The notes under the pieces are model-generated. The model was given only the letters and a program-made list of their open reading frames with translations. It searched no databases and had not been told where the DNA came from. 64,000 bases of DNA from Euwallacea fornicatus. Its lineage: Eukaryota; Arthropoda; Insecta; Coleoptera; Curculionidae. This document shows, piece after piece, positions 11,836 through 22,870 of the stretch. Made by a program: the position numbers and the translations under genes. The first letter of the stretch is position 1, and each line of letters opens with the position of its first letter. The stretch lies in assembly GCF_040115645.1 (NCBI RefSeq), contig NC_089573.1:1860001-1924000 (forward strand). Direction: 5' to 3'.

Positions 11836-12310
11836 CCTGTCGGAAACGATGATGTTGCCGTAAACCATACAAGCAATGCGAAATATGCCTAAATCGTCCA
11901 AATTAATCAAATCAAGCTTTTAATAAGTTGTAGCAGCGAAAATTTTATTCAAGTGTGCCGAAGCTACCAGATATTGAATATTTGCCAATATGTCGAACCG
12001 GGTTTCGTATAAGTTCCAATATGTGAAATCGTATTTCAATTAGCCGAAACTGTCGAAAACGATGATTTTACTCTAAAACCATAAACTTAATGAAACATGT
12101 ACGCAAATCAGACAAATTTATTATATTAATCTCTAATTAAGTAAAAACGTCAAAAATTCCATTAAAGTGTCCCACAACTACTTCGTGTCGGAGATTTGCG
12201 AAGAGCCATGAATTTGGCCAAATCCATTATATTGGGCTTCGTACAACTTTATAATAGTGAAAAGGGTGTTTAAACGAACCAAATCCGACGGAAACTATGA
12301 TTTTCCCTTG
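11836..12310. repeat. Diverged tandem repeat, ~215-230 bp unit
   Basis: A landmark like ctgtcggaaacgatgatgtt recurs near 11840, 12053 and 12282, and the sequence between copies aligns in the same order. About two and a half units are visible. No coding potential was recognised. Confidence 0.5.
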
Positions 12311-12609
12311 AGCCAAGAATGGTCGTTTGTTCCAGGTTGGAAGACTCCATGTGCCTAGTAACAAGCTAATTTTCTACAATTTTGGGAAGAAATGATCTTG
12401 TTAGACGAGTGGAAACGTCACTAAAAATCGATACTTCAGCTTCAAGAATTTTCACCAAACCTCATTTGAAGGGCTGTTGCCTTTTCCATAAATCTCTTCT
12501 TGAAATCTTGAACTCGTTATTCGCTCTATGGGCGTGTGCTAGGTTCTTGTAGTGTATCGCATTTTGGAATTCTTCCATTCTGAATAATGCATCTGTTATT
12601 ATATTGTTG

Positions 12610-12985
12610 GATCTGGAGGTCCAGATTTAAACGATTGCAGTAAATCGGTTTATGAAATCTGAATTCCCGAGTGGGCGTGGCCTATATTGGTGAATCTTCT
12701 TCCAACAAGCAAATGTGGTAGGTTCGTGGTCGACGTTCACTGTAAATTAACGTCTCTCCCCCATATATTTGAAATACCTTCGTGGCCAAGTTTATTCTTT
12801 ATTGCAGCCCCATACTTCATCTTCTTAAGGATTAATTTCCTATAAAAGAATTCTAGTGGTTTCTAGGCTTTGTTAGTAAAACGTTACAATGTCGCACCGA
12901 TTACAAAATTCGATGCATCGCTGAAAATTCTAAGCATTTCTAACATTGCAAATTCCTGTTTAGCTTCCGTTTTTCTTTCTAGGGA
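12610..12985 (-). pseudogene. Ty3/gypsy-type retrotransposon RNase H relic
   Basis: The minus-strand reading shows the order expected for the end of the RT/RNase H region of a gypsy-type pol. It has a truncated acidic start IFSDASNFVIGATL (around 12885-12927), KPLEFFYRKL (12831-12865), EMKYGAA (12804-12825) and a weaker RRFTNIGHAHSG block. Stops and frame changes interrupt it, and no protease, integrase or LTR was recognised around it. It is a dead fragment, and the identification rests on the DAS-F-IGA and PL-FF-RKL motifs. Confidence 0.6.
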
Positions 12986-12989
12986 TGTT

Positions 12990-14185
12990 CAGAATTCTCT
13001 CGTTTAACCTGATCATTTAAAGGAGGCTCGTTAAATTCTCTAGCGCTCAAGAAAGTTTCGAGAAAATATACGTGTACTCAAATGGAGATCGGCCGGACTG
13101 TAATATGATTTCTGTGAATTTTTAATGACAAAGCCATTACAGCTTGCTAAAATTTAATGGCCATGTTCGAAGATCCGTTCGATTGAATCCGCTGGTTAAA
13201 TAATTCCTTGAAATTCATCTGGTTCATTGTGTTGAGGTCACAAATGAAACTTGTAAAATATGAAGAGTCGAATTTCCAGCTCATCTCTCTCCGGGTAATG
13301 TAAAGATATCAATAAGTTAGTATCCAATTCGCCGACGCACCTACATGAATTTTCACTTAATTGAAATTTCCAGTATCATTCACTTCAAATGGGCTGGAAA
13401 TTGTTTAACTGACCAAAAAAACCGAGAAACAATCCGAAATATATTTGTGGCCTGTTATTAAAGTGGTCACAAATTTAGCCCGTACAATCCATTTAAACGT
13501 TGCACTTTCAATTCGACAGTTCATATTTCACGATTTCCCAAAAATGTTATAGTGCAAAAATGATAATCAATACCGACTGTTTTTACATTACTCTGCTTTG
13601 TCTGCTTTATTGCTATTTACACACTCTCTGCTGGTAAATGGATATTAATGCTAACGCAGAAAAATCGGAGGTTTGCCCACCGAATCCCAAATGTGAATAC
13701 CCAGAGCTTTCCATGTGCTTGCAGTTTAGGTTTCGCAGAAAATACTAAATAAGGACCGTTATATTTTTAGGTAATTGCGCAGGCCGGAAAAAATATCGGG
13801 GAAGTGAATTGGGTTATTATGTTGCTGCAATTTAAGCCGGAAAAAAAGTAATTTTCTTATTTTTCGAAAACCATGACAATCTACTTTTCCCGTAGCGGCA
13901 CAGGCGATTGGGAACCTCTAATGATTTTCGAAATGTGCATGTTGGTAATATATTTGGACCGCCCTCTAAAGGGTTGATGTTCATGCTTTATCTTACTTTA
14001 CAAAGTGATTATATGTATAGTAGATGTCAATAAATCTTTAATGCAAAAACTTCAGGACTCAGCACCGGAACTAAGTTAAATCGTTCATTTCAACTAAATT
14101 ACAGCTGAACAGATGGCAGGTTTTAAATACTGATACCGATATTTCCGATGTCGAGAAACCGATTCTTATACCATATCTGAACATA
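12990..14185. other. Non-coding, unassigned
   Basis: No open frame, transposon end or splice-like segment was recognised. Some of the right flank of the gypsy relic may be further degraded retroelement sequence. Confidence 0.35.
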
Positions 14186-15560
14186 CAGGGCGAATTTTTT
14201 CAAACTATAAAAATTCAAATGTATTGAACGTTGTCAAAGTTTCTAAAATTTCGCTTCCAAATGTATTCGATGCTGCCTAAAATGCATAATCCATGAGTAA
14301 GACATCTAGGCGTAGAGTTAAATGGTTGAAAACGTATGATAATTTATGCAATGTTTTATCGTGATTAAATTAAAGCGTAACATTTGCCTTTTAATGACTC
14401 ATTTTTTATAGCGAGTGAACAAAATATTGCTTGTTATTTTCCATGCATGTGTACAAACGATATTTACATTCTTGATGGGCATTGACAAACGTTTCGCTAG
14501 GAATTGCATAAAGCTCAGCGATAATCACCTGTTTTAACTCTTCAATTATTTTCGATTGAGTTTTTCAAGTGCCATCAAGTGCCCTTACAACCGTAAAACC
14601 AAGTGCGTCAGATCAGGCGACCTAAGGGGCCTCCTTTCCTTTCAATCAATCTTGGAGGGTAATCCTTCTCCAAGCTCTGCCTGACGCGTAAAAGAAAACG
14701 TGGTGACGGCCCATCCTGTTGAAATCTCACCTTCTGATCCTCTAGCTCTTGAATAACCAACGGTTCAGTATCATTTTCTTAAAGATCACGGTAGATTTCA
14801 CTGTTCAAATTATAAAATATTAAATAACAAGGCTCCCATGGTAGCGTCTTCAAGACTCCTCGTTCAAACATTTAATTTTTGTTGATATTGGGTGCTTTCC
14901 TATCTCATAACATTAGGATTTGAATAACTCCAGATACGACAATTGCGCCTATTAAAAGTACCATTAAAGATAAATGTGCACTCTTCAATGAAGCAAACGT
15001 TTAGCAGTAGCTGGGGTTGGTTGATAATCATCGTTTGAATCACCTCGGAATTCACTTTGTCAGCCTGGATAATGTTCATTTAATTCCTAATGAAGTTGAT
15101 TTTTCTATGGACAAAATTTGTGCAGTTTTAGAACTTTTCGATACTGTTGATAGTGCGGTTAAAGTAGAGGTTTCAAACATAAACGATGATGGATTTTGTG
15201 CAAAACGTCCGACAACTTCAATTCAAGCAAGTTCGGCTGATATCCTAGGTTGATTCTCTCTTTTTTATTGGCCACAGAACCAGTTACCTCAAATTTTTGT
15301 ATTAATTTCCTAACGTGGGAAAGATTAATGTTCGTTCCAGGGTGTCGCTGACGAAACATTTCTGTGGTTCGCAAAAGACAATGTTCCTCAGCACCATAAA
15401 TAAAAACGACTTCAGCCCGTTCCGCAAATGAATAAACTATGATTCGATTGAAAATTTGCCAGAAGAAATACGAAGTGAGACTCAGATTATAAGCAAAATT
15501 CGACGATTCATTGGGTGGAAAATACTCGTAAATGCCCATAAAAATAATAATTATTAATTC
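14186..15560 (-). pseudogene. Near-complete fossil DD41D-like transposase, DUF4817-like N-terminus
   Basis: On the minus strand the whole order of a long-spaced mariner-like transposase can be followed. At 15420-15270 there is an N-terminal DNA-binding region (AERAEVVFIYGAEEHCLL, RHPGTNINL, LIQKFEVTGSV). At about 15150-15060 is a K-x-QLH-ELNEH linker. At 14990-14930 is FIEECTFIFNGTFNRRNC, the first catalytic site with Asp replaced by Glu. At 14720-14700 is RFQQDGPSPRF, keeping the second Asp. At ~14630 is GGP-RSPDLTHL, with the last Asp lost. The C-terminal EIIEELKQVIIAELYA is at ~14540. Many stops and frameshifts break it. The left end at 14186 follows TA and starts cagggcgaatttttt. Confidence 0.7.
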
Positions 15561-15570
15561 TTCCATAGTA

Positions 15571-15850
15571 ATGTGCATGAAGAATATGAATATCGTTTAT
15601 ACGCTTGCATGGAAAACCAGGAACGCCTATTATAAAAAATTATTAATATCGAGAATCAAATCTTGCATTTTCATTTAATTATGATAACATTTTAAATTAA
15701 TCATCGGTTCAATTATTTATTTATGATTAAAAACCTTTTGATTCTATCCCTAGGTGTCTTAGTCACGCATTTTACATTTCAGACATTACCGAATATGCTT
15801 GGAGGCGTAATTTCAGTAGTTTTGATACCATTCAAAAGGCTATAGAAAAC
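15571..15850 (+). repeat. Inverted second copy of the same transposon's 3' end
   Basis: Read on the plus strand, this encodes a tail like EYRLYACMEN that matches YRLYTCMEN in the minus-strand fossil. The ~220 bp that follow resemble the reverse complement of 14186..14440. The shared landmarks are the 'tctactcttag-gtgtctta' region, 'gcattttac' and 'gcttggaggcgtaatttcag'. The two 3' ends therefore face outward, forming an imperfect inverted repeat of about 1.65 kb overall. Confidence 0.5.
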
Positions 15851-16559
15851 GCTTTCAGACCATAAGACACAACCATGCTCGTGCTACTTAAAAAATAACT
15901 TGGGGTGACCGACATGTTATGGTAGACGTGTTTTCGGATTTCTCCATTGTCGTCATAATTTCCAAAATATCGGCATTGATAAAAAAAACAGCAACCCTGT
16001 AAAATTAAAAATACAAATAAATTACTAAAAATAACTAAAATTGAAACATCTGCTGTTTTTGCCTCCACAAGGATATATGTTTTCTCGCAAAGTTCGTATT
16101 TAGCCAACGGTGCCAAAAAACGAATTTATGAGTTTTCTTTCAGAGTACTGATTAAAACATGTTTCAGATGCAATGTAAGAGTTATTATTACTTTCAATAA
16201 AATATTGCAATGAACTGTTCCAACATGCCTTAGGGGAACTTTTATTAAAACGTTTCCCTATGTTCAACCTACGATATACTTGGACCTCTGGTGGCGACCC
16301 CCGTACTCTTTTACTCTTTAATATGGTAAGGAAAGTATTATAATAACAAAATCTATTAAATAAAACCATTATTAAACGAAATATTAATGTTATATGAAAG
16401 GGACTGCAAATGAAGACAACTTGAAATTTTGAATAGGGACGCATAATTAGTTCCATGCGCAGAATAAGAATAGATATAGTCTAAAGGGATCTTAATTGGC
16501 AGGTACGAAATTCACTAATTATGCAAATTAGGGCTGAACACATAAGGACCATCAAGATA
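15851..16559. other. Non-coding, unassigned
   Basis: Two overlapping minus-strand open frames (15832..16116 and 16100..16456) show no recognisable domain and sit next to transposon debris. I see nothing else here. Confidence 0.35.
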
Positions 16560-17000
16560 TGTGTCAACAATATCATGCAATGAAACGAAACGAAAGCTGA
16601 AAATTAAGAGTGCTGTTGACTATATTATCATCTATTTCTACAGACAGCACGAAGTATGAAATCTAGAATAAAATACAATACAGCAGTAGATGGATGTGTC
16701 ATCTGAATTCCAGATCTAACCGTATCGGAGATTATTGGTATCGACGTAAGCCCCTGAAAATAATTAAAATCTGCCAATATCCAATACTGAGTAACAGTAT
16801 ATTTTTTTGTAGATTTTTCCCCGACGATTTTTGAATTTTCACAATTAAAACGTAAAGCAGATATCCCAAAAAATACTTAAAGAAAAAACGTGGAAAAACC
16901 ACTGAGACTAAAAAAACATTTATTTATTTATTAGCGCTGAGAGTCCTCCAAAATATTTATAGGAACTTTCGAAGACCAAGTGCTCTGATAGATTTTAAAC
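16560..17000 (+). repeat. Interspersed repeat family X, copy 1
   Basis: Related in order and sequence to 22385..22870. Shared blocks are gagtgctgttgacta, a '-cagatctaac/-cagatgctaa' block, aatctgccaatat versus atcggccaatat, cccaaaaaatac versus cccaaaaaattt, aagactgaaaaa-like and tagcgctgaga. The class is unknown. No coding motif or TA-flanked ends were found. Confidence 0.6.
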
Positions 17001-18816
17001 AGATTTCAGGAATGTCTGCAAATTAATTCAATCAACTCTTAAAAATATTTTGCACGAATACTTTGAGAAAAACATTCAAGTTTAAAAGTCGTAACAAAAT
17101 TTTTAATTCGCTCAAATGAAATTTAACCGTATTTGTATCATAAAATTCAAATGAATTTAGGTTCTCAAGAATCTATTTTTCCTTATATTTCTAGAGGCCT
17201 AAATTCAGATTAATGAGAAATTCCGGAAAACCATAAAACCTAAAATTTTCAATAAATTTCTTTTTTCTAAAGGGGGAAAAATTGACGTTAATTGCAGTTT
17301 TAGGAAAGTTGAATAATTTTGATTTACCGAAAAATTAAAACTAAATTCTTGAAAAATTAAAAAATCTGAAGAGTACGTTATAATTTAAATTTTCACAGTA
17401 AGATTAAAAAAATCGGGACATTTATTACCTAAACTAAATAATTATACCAACCTAGGATTTTCACAGGAAAAAGAAAAAATTCATATAAACCCGAGATTTA
17501 GAGATTTACAGGAAACATATAAATAGCATTTGTTGTAAACTAAAAAAAACTAATTAATGAAAGTTTTGAATTATTTCAAGGAATTTTCATGTTACGTATT
17601 ATTAAACCTAAAAAAAGATTCGGGTCAATTCACATATCTCAGTATCTGGAAAAACCAAATTACTATTTCAGGTGGATAAGAAATTTTGAAGAAATCTGTA
17701 AATCTAAAAATTGCAGTTAAATACGGATCTCTGCAAGAGGATGAAGAAACTCAGGTAAAATAAAATTTCTAGGAAACTGGGTAGAAGTTGAAATCGCTTT
17801 TGATTAATGCGAAACCTGAGAATAAAATATTCGGGATTTAGGAAAATAGGATTTCTATAGTGAGAACATACAGGTAAGTTCATAGTTCTCTAAATCTAAA
17901 AATGAAAAGAAATTCCTTCGAGTTAAAAAAAAAATCTTTCAAAAAAACAAACTTTCAAACAAAAAACAAAAAATTTCAATAGAATTAGATTTGCTGATTA
18001 GATTACTTCCAGAAACCTGTACACACTGTGAACTTTTGTCAGTATAATCTAAAGGACAATTTCAAATCTAAAAATTTCCAAAAAATTTTCATTTCCACCG
18101 AAGACGGAATAAATTCAGTGAACTCAAAAAATGAATTTAAAAGGCTAATTAATTAAGATTTTATAGGAATTTCGGTGAATCCAAAAGGTTTTAAAAGTAA
18201 TCGACATAAGGAATAAATTTCAAGTTCCAATGATAATTATATCAGTATATTTTCAATTTAGATCGATATCCCCCAAAAAACTGAAATGAATGAAAAAGTT
18301 ACAATTTACAAACTATCATTATCAGCGTACATCACGCACAAGTCGAATATTAACCTCTGAAATATTTTTCTTCGGTAAAAAAGCTGTACATAATGGAAAC
18401 TAGCCTTTATGCGTCAACTGTGTTATCGATATATTTTACGAAGAGACTCCATGAAGGGAAAAGCGGTCTTATAGATTCAATTTTGTCTCAGGAAAATGGG
18501 CAAAATCGAATTGATGCATTGCAGGCGGAAACTAAATCAAATTGCGAGAACCAGTGAAATATGAACTTGTTTGCATTTATATAGTTCCACATTTTTATGT
18601 ATTTTTCCGTACGTAAGTTGTATGCGAGAGTAATTAGTATTAGTGTCACATAACATGAAAATCATTAAAATCGCTAATACCCACTATTTGCTGGTATATT
18701 ATGTATATTGTTTCAGAAAACGTGATACAAATCAATATTGGGCACTAAAAGGTACAAAAAAAGAGTGAATCCGCTATACTTGTCTTATACAAAGATTACT
18801 TGTTTTCATCCCATAG
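17001..18816. repeat. Purine-rich, AT-rich degenerate low-complexity tract
   Basis: Up to about 18300 the plus strand is built from loosely repeated words such as aaatctaaaaatt, ggaaaaaccaaa and aattttcaa, with no fixed period I could establish. It directly follows repeat family X and may be its decayed interior. From 18300 to 18816 I recognise nothing. Confidence 0.35.
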
Positions 18817-20035
18817 GGTGTACCTGATACGTATGTGGCACAACCCTCGCCTTTTTAAGATACAAAAAATATCTTTTTGTCGATGCCGATAATTGCAATA
18901 TTTTCACGATTTCTTTAATAAATATTCTTCAAAAAATTATATCTCTAAAAGTAACTGTAAGAAGTTGCCTTAGTGCTAAAATGTACCTAGAGATTTATTT
19001 TGACAATAAACAACCAGATCATCAAAATGTGAAACGACTTTGCGACAAATTAGGCGAAACTCGTTTATTTTGTTTAAAATCGGATAACGGAAGATCCAAA
19101 ATTGTCACCACGAATGAAGAAAAGGAAATTTTCGTCCCAATACTGCAAGATCCAGACACTAACGCCATGGATATATATGAAGCGATGAGGGTCCGCGAAT
19201 CATTTCCGGAATTCTCCTGAAAGAGAAGCAGTTTCCATACTATTTCACACCTATTTAAAATTTCTTTGCAAAGGACTTTCATCCCAAAATACATTTCTGC
19301 AATTTGTTACTCCACAAGAAGCATCATGACCCTTTGTTCTTTAATAAAATATTGTTCACCGACGACGCAAGGAGAAGAGGTATATTTAATTGGAGAAGCA
19401 GTCATTCTTACTACACAGAAAATTCTCATTTTATGAGAGAACGTTACTTACAACATGAATTTTCAGTAAACGTTCGGTGTGAGATTGTAAAAGATATGAT
19501 TTTGAAACTAGTCGAGGTTCTGGTTAAACTGAAAGAGAAACGGTACCTGCCCTTACTGAAAACGACTTACCTCTGGTTTTGAAAAATATTTCCGTAGCCC
19601 TAAGTAAATATTTTTGGTTTTTGTAATGTACGGCTTCTGCTCGTTTCCGTATGCTTGAAAAAGAGTTCTTCAATGCGAATTACCCACATCCATAGGTTGC
19701 TCGGAATAGGAAACATCTATGCCTCCACGAAGTTCCGACTTAAACCCTCTAGGTTTCTTTTTGTTTTTTGAAGTCAAACTTACACGCAACAGCTGAACTT
19801 AAGAAGATGGAAAAACTCTCAGAAGCAATGACCAAACCTTCCTAGGAGCAATTTCGAAATTGCAGTTCCAAAATTGTAAAGATTTGTGTTCCATTTTAAG
19901 AGCAAGAAAAATATTTTGAAACTCTATGGACTGAACAACGCAGTTGTTCTATAAGGCAAGCTTAACTGCATCGCTCTATTTTTTACCCCATGCCATTAAT
20001 TTATACCATAATTTCTAGAGCTCCCCGTATATAAA
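18817..20035 (+). pseudogene. Fossil DD41D-like mariner transposase, + strand
   Basis: The order on the plus strand follows the long-spaced mariner-like family. At 18981..19220 is a helix-turn-helix region with KRLCDKLGETR and IFVPILQDPDTNAMDI. At ~19340-19480 is KILFTDDARRRGIFNW, keeping the first Asp, and a HEFSVNVRCEIV block. At ~19725-19775 is PPRSSDLNPLGFF, where the last acidic residue is Gly. Frames change several times, so it is inactive. Possible outer ends are agggtgtacctgatacg at about 18818 and the reverse complement of agctccccgtata at 20020, a poor pair. A second copy of the same type is at 30480..31540. Confidence 0.6.
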
Positions 20036-21535
20036 TATTATTTTGTCGTAGTTTTGATCGGAAGCGGAAGTCTGTGACACGGGACGGGAACATTTATATG
20101 TAACAGACGTTGCTGAAGAATCAACACAGCATTAGTTAGCTACAGGATTATATTGTATAAGCTACCTGTTCCTCCCACGTAAGCCTGAGCGATCGTCAAC
20201 CCGATTGGGATAATGCAATGTCTCGAAGATGTATTATCCCACCCTTCATATATTATGTCGAAACAGATCCGATAGGATATGAACCTGGGGCTTACTAGAA
20301 CGGATTTATTTATGGGTGAAATTTTTGCCTAACTAAAATTTGTTTTCAAACCTAAAACAATTATAAAAACAGTTCAGGACAAAAATTGATGAAACGGTTG
20401 TACCACATTATTTAACTTTGTATTGACGCCCCGCCATCTGGAAAATGAAGGCCTTTGCTGACCAATATTAAATTTCCATTTTGCAGTTTTCAATAGACAT
20501 TAAACGTGATTGATATATAGTTTTTGAGTGACGCTAATCAGGTGAATGTGACGCCACAATTATTAGTCATGTCATATTTTTAGACGTTTAAATCTATTAC
20601 CGCATCTCCATGAATAAAAATATTGATACCATGCATTATTATGATGAAAACTCTTTCTTAGGCGACCATGTCATGTAATAATTCAACATCCAACCATCGT
20701 ATGAACACATCAGGGTATAAAATATTGGAAGGCATTTTCCAACCCAAAAAGAGTTCTTTCAAAATTGATATTGAATATAAAAATGTTTACCCTTTACTAG
20801 ATGTGCATGTAAACACTTTTTGGAAGCTACGTCATAAATTATTAATTTACAGATGAAGGAAAGCTGTAAAATGTAACACAAAACATTTAATAGGCGTTAA
20901 AGGACAATTTAAAATACGTTTGAGATGCGGACCATAAACAAGGATTTCTCGCTTTAAATGAAAGCAAATTCTTTTTCGTATTGTTTTTCATAGCTTGCAT
21001 GCTTGAGAGACTCAGTTGTACAACAGTGGCATAAAAATTAATTTAGCAAAGCTTTCCAATTTCGTTCAGTTGTTGTTTCTTCGCAGTTATGGGAATTTAA
21101 TGGTGGAATAAGGCGGGGAAATAAGCTCGCACTATTACACTATATTTTCAAATATTATGTTTTGGATTAGCCCTTCCCTTTAATTTATATTGTAAGCAAG
21201 TGACAAATTGTACCTAAACTGTATCGCTCTTTTGCTACAAATGGATTTTTCTGATCCTCGAATCGAAATCCGTGAGGCGCTCATAAATGCGGGAAAATAG
21301 CTCTGACTTATTTAAAAGACTATTTTATGGAAAATATCGCAGTCTATCAAGTAATAATTTTTATGAAGTCTATCACTCGATCCCAGATTGGTTTAACTAC
21401 ATATCCCTCCTCATGCAAGACATAACTTAGCGAATTACGACGCACGTTTTATTATATCTAGACCCGAGCGTTCAATGTTAAACGGTTTCAGCTAAACTGT
21501 CTAATTAAATTGATGGGCGGGACCATTAAACTGAA
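20036..21535. other. Non-coding, unassigned
   Basis: Unique-looking DNA, with a slightly more G+C-rich patch near 20040-20300. No recognisable coding or RNA gene. Confidence 0.35.
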
Positions 21536-21868
21536 ATGACAAAATACATAAGGCGAAACGTTATGAGGATATTACTCAAAGGCAACCAAAACCCAGAACA
21601 AGGACTAACTTGGAAAAGTTTTCGCCTTACACCTGCCGAGAATCTCATCAACCTTAACCTGATGAATGGCCCTAAAGATCCAGCTTTACGATGTTGCCAA
21701 ATAGAGATCCACTTTGTGTTTAAAATAATACCTCCCAACAGTAGCGTCAATTCTTTTTTACGAAACAACTTTGATTTCTATCTTCCGTTTGAACGTCCGT
21801 CAGGTGCGGTTTTTCATAGTTTGTTAAATTTCACCACGAGAATAACTGCCAGTTATCGAGCTACCTAG
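21536..21868 (+). pseudogene. Possible carboxylesterase C-terminal remnant
   Basis: A 110-codon open frame. Residues 10-45 resemble the conserved tail of alpha/beta-hydrolase carboxylesterases: GNQNPEQGLTWKSF followed by TPAENLINLNL, compared with the family pattern GNPNP, W-K-P, P-x-Y-L-x-I. The catalytic Ser, Glu and His regions are not visible nearby, and no splice signals clearly bound it. It may be a relic, a stray exon or chance, so the call is weak. Confidence 0.22.
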
Positions 21869-22384
21869 TTGACGTTTTAATGAAAATCGATGGGGAAAAC
21901 ACGCCATTAACAATGTTTTTAAAGTTCAAATCTGACTTCGCGGCTGCAGTAGATTTTGAGATATTGATTTTTTTATTTGATTTACTTATTACTCAGGGAA
22001 ATCAATCTCTGATCGTTTTGCTGCGGTCTTATTTCAAAAGCTGCAGCAACGTTATTCTCAAATCAATTACATTGTTTAACTCTATAAGTCCGAACTCGAT
22101 GAATTGCCAAACTTTTTTCGTTTTTGAGACATGGAACAGCTTTAGTATTTAGTTTCGACCATCTAAATTGCCCGATGAAAGGCCCTGAAGCTGCATTTCC
22201 AGGACTCTTGGACCTCAAATGGTATATTTACGGACAACGAAGTATCCAATATTTATACAAGTTAGAGTTTCTATTTTTTCATCATGTTAGTCCACTGGGC
22301 CCATCAAAATATCTGTCAGTAACGCTACGTAATGAATTAAAACTAAAGTGGGAAATTGTTCGTTGGAGACTTGAAAGACCTGCG
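21869..22384. other. Open but unrecognised segment
   Basis: Two plus-strand open frames (21880..22152 and 22124..22402) follow the possible carboxylesterase remnant. Neither shows a motif I can name, and the second overlaps the start of repeat family X. Confidence 0.3.
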
Positions 22385-22870
22385 AGTTCGGAGTGCTGTT
22401 GACTACATTGATATCTATATGTACCCATGCACACCCCCATGTATCTGTATCTACACGCACAAAGCATAAAAACTTAGATGAATGGGAGCGAAGCAATAGG
22501 CGCAGATAGCACTTTAATTTCAGATGCTAAAATATGGGAATTATTCAGTGCAGGCAAACACCTCCGAAAATAGTCAATATCGGCCAATATTCTGTACTAA
22601 ATGTCGATATCGATAATACTAAACCAACTTATCTTTATTCATCGATTTTTTATCGACATTTTTTGAAACGATCAGGGCCAAAATTTAAAACTGATACCCA
22701 AAAAATTTTTGAAGGGAAAATTTCGAAAAACAAATAAGACTGAAAAAAGAGTTTTCGTTACATAGATTTGTGATTCTCGATAAAACATCTATATTTTCTA
22801 AAAATATAGACGTTTGGTGAATATGAACGTTAGCGCTGAGATCCTTCAAGATACTCAGACACTTTAAAAA
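22385..22870 (+). repeat. Interspersed repeat family X, copy 2
   Basis: The counterpart of 16560..17000, with the same blocks in the same order: gagtgctgttgactacatt, atcggccaatattctgtac, ccaaaaaatttttga, aaataagactgaaaaa and tagcgctgagatcc. The open frames inside it on both strands are not conserved with copy 1 and are not called as genes. Confidence 0.6.

Noticed and set aside
22124..22402. 92-codon plus-strand frame next to the possible esterase relic
   Set aside because: No recognisable esterase motif, and its end runs into interspersed repeat X.
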